Shown here piece after piece: positions 42,986 through 48,360 of a DNA stretch of 48,360 bases. Both the position numbers and the translations under genes were made by a program. The stretch comes from Burkholderiales bacterium. Lineage in GTDB: Bacteria; Pseudomonadota; Gammaproteobacteria; Burkholderiales; Casimicrobiaceae. The stretch is from positions 1-48,360 of the forward strand of contig JANXNI010000004.1 of assembly GCA_025354165.1 (NCBI GenBank), in the 5' to 3' direction. Every line of letters starts with the position of its first letter. Position 1 is the stretch's first letter. The notes below the pieces were generated by a model, which saw nothing but the letters and a program-made list of their open reading frames with translations, was not told the origin of the DNA and did no database searches.

Positions 42986-43996
42986 ATGCGTAATCTCAAA
43001 CCAGCGCTTACCGCGCGAATGACTGCTTTGATCTGTCGCGCCAGCATTGCGCTGCTCACGACCCACATTGGCTGCATCGCAGCGCAGGATCCAGCCGCGT
43101 CATTTCCAAATAAGGCAATCACCATCATCGTGCCGTTTGCAGCGGGTGGCAACACCGATGTCAAGACGCGTCTGGTGGCGCGCCAAGTCGCCGACATACT
43201 AAAGCAGCCGGTGGTGGTCGACAACCGGCCGGGTGCCAGTGGGAACATCGGCATGGACTTGGCAAGCAAAGCCGCACCGGACGGCTACACCATTGCGATG
43301 GGCAGCTTTGGTCCGCTCGCGGTCAATCCGTCCATCTATCCCAAGCTTCCGTTCGACCCACGTAGCTTCGCGCCGATCATCCTGCTCGAAAAGGGTCCGC
43401 TTGTCCTCGTTGTGCCCAGCGATAAACCCTTCCGCACAGTGACCGACGTAGTGCAGGCGGCGAAGGTAAAACCCAACGCGCTCAGTGTTGCCAACGCAGG
43501 CCCCGGTGGCGCGGCCCATATGGCCGCCGAACTCTTCGAAGGTATCGCTGGTATCGAAATGATTGGCGTACCGTTCAAGGGCGGTGGACCGGCATCGATC
43601 TCCTTACTCGCTGGACAAGTGGACATGATGTTTGAGCAGACGGGATCTGCCATGCCGTCAATCCGTAGCGGAAAGATTCGCCCGATTGCAGTGACCTCAA
43701 GTACGCGTCTACCGTCGTTTCCCGACGTACCCACATTCGCAGAAGCGGGCTACCCGCTGGTCACGGTCTCGAATTGGATGGGCTATGTTGCGCCCAAGGG
43801 AACACCCAGCGCCATTCTCGCAAAGCTACAGGCCGCATTCGCGAAGGCCATGGAGCATCCGGACGTTAAAGAGCGGATCGTCGGTCAGAGCAATGAATTC
43901 GGTGGCGGCACTAGTGCTGAGTTTGCTGCGTTCATCGACAGTGAGCGCGCAAAGTGGTCAAGACTGATCAAAGATCGCGGCATAAAAATCGACTAA
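42986..43996 (+). CDS. Tripartite tricarboxylate transporter substrate-binding protein (Bug/TctC family)
   Basis: 336 residues. The signal peptide covers about residues 1-33 (two Arg near the start, core LICRASIALLTTHIGC). Bug-family blocks: ITIIVPFAAGGNTDVKTRLVA, VVVDNRPGASGNIGMDLASKAAPDGYTI, GGAAHMAAELF and VPFKGGGPASISLLAGQVDMMFEQ, plus VPTFAEAGYP. These periplasmic proteins bind carboxylates such as citrate or aromatic acids and hand them to TctAB membrane subunits. Neither subunit is here, which is common for Bug genes. The gene is divergent from the aconitase and probably coregulated with it by the GntR protein. Confidence 0.93.
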   Translation: MRNLKPALTARMTALICRASIALLTTHIGCIAAQDPAASFPNKAITIIVPFAAGGNTDVKTRLVARQVADILKQPVVVDNRPGASGNIGMDLASKAAPDGYTIAMGSFGPLAVNPSIYPKLPFDPRSFAPIILLEKGPLVLVVPSDKPFRTVTDVVQAAKVKPNALSVANAGPGGAAHMAAELFEGIAGIEMIGVPFKGGGPASISLLAGQVDMMFEQTGSAMPSIRSGKIRPIAVTSSTRLPSFPDVPTFAEAGYPLVTVSNWMGYVAPKGTPSAILAKLQAAFAKAMEHPDVKERIVGQSNEFGGGTSAEFAAFIDSERAKWSRLIKDRGIKID

Positions 43997-44022
43997 AGCA
44001 GAAGCGGTCGTCGATTACAGGG

Positions 44023-44988
44023 CTATCGCATGGGCGGCATATCCGGCATTGAAACCAGTGGTGCCGCTTTCGGTCGCGCCAGCGAAATCATCGCGACACC
44101 GGCAAGCACGAGCGCCGCGCCAATCAATTGCAACGCCGACACTTCTTCACCGAGGAACAGCGCACCCAGAAAAATCGTGACCACCGGCCCAATCGTGCCA
44201 ATCATGGATGCGTCACTGGCACCGATTCGCTTGAGCGCCTCGGCCATCATCCATACTGGCAGCGCCGTGGAAAACACCGCCAGACAAACGCTATACGCGT
44301 AAATCTTCACCGGCAAATCAAGCGCGGACAGCGGCCGCACAATGAAAAACTGCGCCATCACAAACCCGGTCGCAACGAGCATCATGTACGCCGTAAAGCG
44401 CGTGCTGCCGATGCGCCGGGTGAGCCCGGTGCCGACCATCATATAAATCGCATAGCAAAGCGCGCTTGCTAGCACCAGCGCTGTGCCCGCAATGAGCGCG
44501 CCGGTGTCATTGGTGATCACCAGATCATGCCAATAAGCCAAGCCCAAGCCGACGTACGAGACGAGCAAGGCAAGTGCCACACGTCGCGAAATGGGCTTCG
44601 CCAGAAACAGCGCGGAGAGCACGACCACAATAGTCGGATTGGTAAACAGAATCAGCCGCTCCAGCCCCGCACTGATGAATTGCAACCCGAAAAAATCGAG
44701 AAAACTCGACAGGTAATAGCCGATAAAACCGAGGAACAAAATCATGCCCCAGTCACGTCGCGCCATCGGCACCGGTGTCGCTCCCCGACTCTCGCGTCGC
44801 GCCCACCACGCCATGAGCAAAAAAAACGGTAGCGAGAAAATCATGCGCAGCGCGAGCAGCGTCACCGCGTCCAGCCCCGGATGCGCAGCGTAGGCGAGTT
44901 TGATAAAGATGGCTTTGGCAGCGAAGCCGAACTGCGCGGCGGCGGCGAATAGCGCGCCCGCAGAGACTGCCGATTTGATAGATGACAC
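44023..44988 (-). CDS. DMT-superfamily (EamA) transporter
   Basis: 321 residues starting at GTG 44988. Ten hydrophobic segments in two EamA repeats (about residues 12-145 and 160-300): AALFAAAAQFGF-like first helix, LFTNPTIVVVLSALFLAKPIS at the end of repeat 1, and IGPVVTIFLGALFLGEEVSALQL at the end of repeat 2. Exporter of metabolites; substrate unknown. TAGAAT lies 7 bp before the start, so the mRNA could be leaderless. It is divergent from another DMT gene at 45053. Confidence 0.9.
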   Translation of the reverse strand: MSSIKSAVSAGALFAAAAQFGFAAKAIFIKLAYAAHPGLDAVTLLALRMIFSLPFFLLMAWWARRESRGATPVPMARRDWGMILFLGFIGYYLSSFLDFFGLQFISAGLERLILFTNPTIVVVLSALFLAKPISRRVALALLVSYVGLGLAYWHDLVITNDTGALIAGTALVLASALCYAIYMMVGTGLTRRIGSTRFTAYMMLVATGFVMAQFFIVRPLSALDLPVKIYAYSVCLAVFSTALPVWMMAEALKRIGASDASMIGTIGPVVTIFLGALFLGEEVSALQLIGAALVLAGVAMISLARPKAAPLVSMPDMPPMR

Positions 44989-45052
44989 CCTTGCATTCTA
45001 GGCCGCGCATATTGCACGCATGTGCTGCGCGGCTCGCTCGATAATTGCACCC

Positions 45053-46027
45053 ATGCAGCAATCGAGACAAAACATTGGTATCGCAGCGGCGATTGTTACC
45101 GTCACCATCTGGACTGGCTTCATCATCATCGCCCGCGCGATGGCGCACAAAACGCTGACGCCGCTCGACATCGCGTTTGTACGCATGATCGGCGCCGGTA
45201 TCGTGATGGTGCCTTGGGGGTGGTGGTGGGTGCACCGAGCGCGGGCCCGCGCAGAACCGGGCGCCGCCAAGATGTGGCTCGGCCTTTCGCCCTATCCGTG
45301 GCGCATCACGGCTGCGGCCGGTACACTGGCAGCGGTGCTCTACGCCAGCCTAGCTTACAGCGGGTTCCTGTTTGCACCCGCCGCGCATGCTTCAGTGCTG
45401 ATGCCGGGCATGTTGCCGCTATGGACAACGCTGATCGCGCTGGCCGTCATTGGCACACCGGTCACAAGCCGACGCTGGCTTGGCCTTGCGCTCATCATTG
45501 CAGGTGGCCTGCTGGTCGGAGGCGCGAGTCTGCTGCGGGCGTTCGATGGCGGCGACGTGTGGAAGGGCGACATCCTGTTTCTGGCCTCATCATTTGTGTG
45601 GAGCGGCTACACCGTGATGACACGCAAGCACGCGATGGGCGCGATCCCGGCAACGATTGCCGTTTGTGTATTCGCGTTGTTCACTTTTGTACCGGTGTAC
45701 GCACTGCTCGCGTGGACGGGCGTGCTGGTAAGCCATCTGCGCGAAGCACCGTGGAGCGAAATCCTGTTTCAGATGGCGGTGCAGGGCATTGGCTCGGTGG
45801 TGATTTCCGGCATCACCTTCGTGCGCATGGTCGAGACTTTCGGGCCGATCCGCTCAACAATGATCACCGCAGTGGTGCCGGGACTTTCTGCACTCGGAGC
45901 GGTATTTTTCCTTGGCGAGCCACTGTACTGGAATCTCCTGCTCGGTCTCGCTTTGGTCACCATCGGGATCGTGTTCGGGGTAAAACCGGTAACGCCTGCG
46001 CCGGTTTTGCGACCCGCAATGCGTTAG
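45053..46027 (+). CDS. DMT-superfamily (EamA) transporter
   Basis: 324 residues from ATG 45053 (MQQSRQNIGIAAAIVTVT); the frame is open to 45020. Ten hydrophobic segments in two EamA repeats; FIIIARAMAHKTLTPLDIAFVRM and VLMPGMLPLWTTLIALAVIGTPVTSRRW end repeat 1, and GPIRSTMITAVVPGLSALGAV with FLGEP ends repeat 2. Exporter of unknown substrate. It differs clearly from the neighbour at 44023, so this is a divergent pair of paralogues rather than a recent duplicate. No operon partner downstream; the 120 bp before the chromate genes holds nothing recognised beyond the next Shine-Dalgarno. Confidence 0.92.
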   Translation: MQQSRQNIGIAAAIVTVTIWTGFIIIARAMAHKTLTPLDIAFVRMIGAGIVMVPWGWWWVHRARARAEPGAAKMWLGLSPYPWRITAAAGTLAAVLYASLAYSGFLFAPAAHASVLMPGMLPLWTTLIALAVIGTPVTSRRWLGLALIIAGGLLVGGASLLRAFDGGDVWKGDILFLASSFVWSGYTVMTRKHAMGAIPATIAVCVFALFTFVPVYALLAWTGVLVSHLREAPWSEILFQMAVQGIGSVVISGITFVRMVETFGPIRSTMITAVVPGLSALGAVFFLGEPLYWNLLLGLALVTIGIVFGVKPVTPAPVLRPAMR

Positions 46028-46147
46028 CGAAACTGGTGTAAGCTTCGTTCGTGGGTTAATAGCAGAACCCATTGGCCGCGCGAGTTCTTCGCGTAGTTCT
46101 GACGGTGTCTCGTCCAATCTGCAACACTTTCAATCGAAAGGTTTTTG

Positions 46148-46963
46148 ATGGACACCGCTACACCCACACCCTCTACGTCTCCCGTCGTCGCGCGCTTAAT
46201 TGGCACGCCCGAAGCACCGCTATTTGTCGACGTGCGAAAGGCTGAAGATTTCGCTGCGAGCGAATATTTCATTCCCGGCGCAATACGCTGGAATTACGAC
46301 GCAGGCGATGCGCCGCCAGCGGAACTAGCGGACGCAACAACTGCCGTCGCTTACTGTGTCAAAGGCCTACACGTCGGCATCACCGGCGCTGAAAAGCTTC
46401 GCGAAAAATCGCTCGATGCGAGTTTCCTCGAAGGCGGATTGCGGCAATGGATGGAAAACGGTGCGATCAGCGTCAGGAAGCGCCCCGACCTCGGCGTGAC
46501 GGGTGAATCCGTCAGCCGCTGGGTCACGCGCGCGCGTCCGAAGATTGATCGCATCGCCTGTCCGTGGCTGGTGCGCCGCTTCATCGATCCACGAGCGCAG
46601 TTTTTCTACGTGCCGACGAACGAAGTGTTCGCTTTCGCCAAAGCGAACAACGCGGTGGCGTACGACATCCCCGGCGCGCCACTAGAGCACGACGGGGAAC
46701 TGTGTTCGTTCGACAGTTTCCTGCATGCATTTGAGCTTAAAAGCGCTGCGCTGGATCGTCTCGCCAGCATCGTGCGCGGTGCCGACACCGACGCGTTGAA
46801 CCTCGCGCCGCAAAGCGCGGGACTGCTCGCCGTCTCGCTCGGGTTCTCAAAAAATATTGCCGAAGATCACGCGATGCTTGATGCGATGATGCCCGTGTAT
46901 GACGCGCTTTATCGTTGGGCACTCGACGCGACGGATGAAAAACACAACTGGAAACCAGCGTGA
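46148..46963 (+). CDS. chrB: Rhodanese-ChrB fusion, chromate resistance protein
   Basis: 271 residues from ATG 46148 with AAAGG 7 bp upstream. Residues about 12-105 are a rhodanese domain: LFVDVRKAEDFAAS, IPGAIRW and the active-site loop YCVKGLHVG (Cys70). Residues about 115-271 are a ChrB C-terminal-type domain: SRWVTRARPKIDRIACPWLVRRFIDP, FDSFLHAFEL and DAMMPVYDALYRWA. ChrB proteins sense or reduce chromate and control ChrA; the rhodanese domain might supply sulfur or thiol chemistry. The regulatory N-terminal ChrB domain is replaced by the rhodanese, so control of chrA may differ. The gene overlaps chrA by 4 bp (GTGA). Confidence 0.88.
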   Translation: MDTATPTPSTSPVVARLIGTPEAPLFVDVRKAEDFAASEYFIPGAIRWNYDAGDAPPAELADATTAVAYCVKGLHVGITGAEKLREKSLDASFLEGGLRQWMENGAISVRKRPDLGVTGESVSRWVTRARPKIDRIACPWLVRRFIDPRAQFFYVPTNEVFAFAKANNAVAYDIPGAPLEHDGELCSFDSFLHAFELKSAALDRLASIVRGADTDALNLAPQSAGLLAVSLGFSKNIAEDHAMLDAMMPVYDALYRWALDATDEKHNWKPA

Positions 46964-48291
46964 GCGACAAACAACTTTCAGCGCCAAAGATGCCGACGCT
47001 GGGCGAAGCTTTTCGCTTCTGGTTCAAGCTCGGCCTGATCTCGTTCGGTGGTCCTGCAGGTCAGATCGCCATCATGCGGCAGGAGCTGGTTGAGCGCTAT
47101 CGCTGGATCAGCGAAAAGCGGTTTCTGCATGCGCTCAACTATTGCATGCTGTTGCCGGGGCCCGAGGCGCAACAGCTCGCCACCTACATCGGCTGGCTCA
47201 TGCACCGAAGCTGGGGTGGCGTGATCGCGGGCGGGCTATTCGTGCTGCCCGGTGCGATCATCATGATGGCGCTGGCGTGGGGCTATCTCACGTTCGGCAA
47301 CACCACGATTCTGCAGGCCGTGCTCTGGGGCATCAAGCCTGCGGTGGTCGCACTGGTGCTGTTTGCCGTGTATCGCATTGCGAGTAAATCGCTTAATCAC
47401 GCGGTGTGGTGGGTGCTGGCCGTCTCCTCGTTTGTGGCTGTGACATTCCTGAAGATTGGCTTTCCGTGGGTCGTCGCGGGGGCAGCACTGGTGGGCTGGA
47501 TCACCGGTGAGCTGCACCCCAACTGGATCAGCGGCGGTCACGGCGATGGCAAAGCTAAATTGCATGCACCCGCAGTGATTGACGACGACACGCCGACGCC
47601 GTCGCACGCACGTTTTTCATGGCGGCATTCGCTCGCGCTGATCGGCATCTTCGCTGCTCTTGGCGCGAGTGTGTATGCGTTACTCGCGCAAATCGGCAAC
47701 AAAACCCTCACTGAAATGGCGGAGTTTTTCACCTCCAGCGCACTAATCACGTTCGGCGGAGCCTATGCCGTGCTGCCTTACGTGACGCAGGCCGCCGTCG
47801 AAAATTATCAGTGGCTCACAACCGCGCAAATGATGGACGGACTCGCGCTCGGTGAAACAACGCCGGGCCCGCTGATCCTGATTCTCACGTTCGTTGGCTA
47901 TCTCGGCGGTGCCAAGAACGCGGTGGCAAATTCGCCACTGGCAAGTGGCGTACTTGCGGCTAGCGTGGTGACGTTCTTCACGTTTCTGCCAAGTTTCATG
48001 ATGATCTTCGCAGGCGCACCGTTCATCGAGAGCACGCGGCGTTCACCCAAGCTACACGCGCCCCTCACGGGCATCACGGCTGCCGTCGTAGGCGTGATCG
48101 CATCGCTCGCGGTGTTTTTTGCGCAGCATACGTTTTGGCCGAACGGATTCAACGGCACGATGGACTGGCTGTCTGCTTTGATCGCAGCGGTTGCCTTGAT
48201 TGCCTTCGTCAAATTCAAGCGTGGCGCAATGGAGACGATTGCGGTGTGCGCGGGAATCGGTTTGGTCGTTAGGCTGTTGTTGCCGTTTTAG
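46960..48291 (+). CDS. chrA: Chromate transporter ChrA, two-domain type
   Basis: 443 residues from GTG 46960, overlapping the preceding stop. It has two homologous CHR domains: the first (about residues 10-190) with FWFKLGLISFGGPAGQIAIM and LPGPEAQQLATYIGWLMHRSWGG, the second (about 220-440) with FFTSSALITFGGAYAVLPYV and LALGETTPGPLILILTFVGYLGG. A hydrophilic linker with His and Asp joins them (about residues 195-215). It is an inner-membrane chromate/sulfate-type efflux pump; chromate is the family substrate, not proven here. It forms an operon with the rhodanese-ChrB gene. A REP element lies 6 bp after the stop. Confidence 0.95.
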   Translation: MSDKQLSAPKMPTLGEAFRFWFKLGLISFGGPAGQIAIMRQELVERYRWISEKRFLHALNYCMLLPGPEAQQLATYIGWLMHRSWGGVIAGGLFVLPGAIIMMALAWGYLTFGNTTILQAVLWGIKPAVVALVLFAVYRIASKSLNHAVWWVLAVSSFVAVTFLKIGFPWVVAGAALVGWITGELHPNWISGGHGDGKAKLHAPAVIDDDTPTPSHARFSWRHSLALIGIFAALGASVYALLAQIGNKTLTEMAEFFTSSALITFGGAYAVLPYVTQAAVENYQWLTTAQMMDGLALGETTPGPLILILTFVGYLGGAKNAVANSPLASGVLAASVVTFFTFLPSFMMIFAGAPFIESTRRSPKLHAPLTGITAAVVGVIASLAVFFAQHTFWPNGFNGTMDWLSALIAAVALIAFVKFKRGAMETIAVCAGIGLVVRLLLPF

Positions 48292-48297
48292 GTTCTT

Positions 48298-48360
48298 GTA
48301 GGAGCGGCTTGCCGCGACCCACCGCGAACATGCTGCAACCTTGGGTCGCGGCAAGCCGCT
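48298..48360. repeat. REP/BIME-type palindromic element, cut by window edge
   Basis: GTAGGAGCGGCTTGCCGC, GACCCACCG, then the inverted partner GGGTCGCGGCAAGCCGCT running to the window end. It is the same family as 18701-18791, and here the arms are longer and more perfect. It may end the chrA transcript. Confidence 0.85.

Noticed and set aside
45022-46041. Second long plus-strand frame overlapping the DMT gene
   Set aside because: It is a +2 frame shadow with Arg/His-rich composition and no membrane helices; the frame from 45053 has ten helices and family motifs.
1-48360. CRISPR arrays, prophage, integron or complete IS
   Set aside because: No regularly spaced identical repeats, phage genes, integrase or transposase were seen; the only direct repeats are coding delta-60 units.

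Overview
The window is a GC-rich chromosomal segment of a Gram-negative bacterium, most likely a betaproteobacterium close to Burkholderiales. That placement is inferred from gene content: mnmG-rsmG-parA-parB with parS sites, GTP-dependent PEP carboxykinase, Bug/TTT-type solute-binding proteins, Tex and ChrA. No rRNA or tRNA gene, CRISPR array, complete insertion sequence or prophage was seen.

Layout. 1-3523 (minus) holds two tandem secreted proteins, each with seven delta-60 repeats; the first runs off the left edge. 3560-7860 holds a VOC-family protein, an MscS-type channel and the RNA-binding factor Tex. 8019-11221 holds a tandem pair of secreted proteins with an N-terminal DUF5648-like module. 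11289-14998 holds a small secreted protein, an MFS transporter and a polytopic GT-C-like membrane protein. 14997-20520 is the chromosome-partition region: three parS sites, mnmG, rsmG, a LysE-type exporter, parA and parB. 20675-23338 holds a DUF4287/DUF5655-type protein, an ABC exporter with a compressed ATPase domain and a small cytochrome c. 23819-28617 holds pckG followed by a tandem pair of secreted proteins built as cytochrome c, ASH-like domain and DUF5648-like module. 28625-31084 holds a YffB-type protein and a PAS/GGDEF/EAL regulator. 31169-35633 (minus) is a phosphonate-type ABC uptake operon with two tandem binding proteins and two permeases. 35737-38255 holds glmU and an exported MTA/SAH-nucleosidase-like protein. 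38448-43996 is a metabolic cluster: an SBP-like protein without signal peptide, a GntR regulator, an AcnA-type aconitase and a divergent TTT binding protein. 44023-48291 holds two divergent DMT transporters and a chromate-resistance pair, rhodanese-ChrB plus ChrA.

Most notable observations. (1) Five secreted proteins within 28.6 kb share one DUF5648-like module, joined to a seven-blade delta-60 array, a ZU5-like domain, or a cytochrome with a rare CX4CH heme motif plus an ASH-like domain. (2) Two of the tandem pairs have, between the copies, a decayed piece of the 3' end of the neighbouring housekeeping gene (VOC gene at about 1926-1998, pckG at 27181-27287). These look like scars of duplications that expanded the family. 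(3) Two unnamed families of short elements with terminal inverted repeats occupy intergenic gaps: one of 121-124 bp in four copies, one of about 134-143 bp in two copies. One copy starts at the parB stop and carries a parS-like end; another forms nearly the whole leader of tex. (4) REP/BIME-type palindromes lie before parA and at the right edge.

Boundaries and starts were read by eye. Family names rest on recognised motifs and sequence resemblance; no database search was run.
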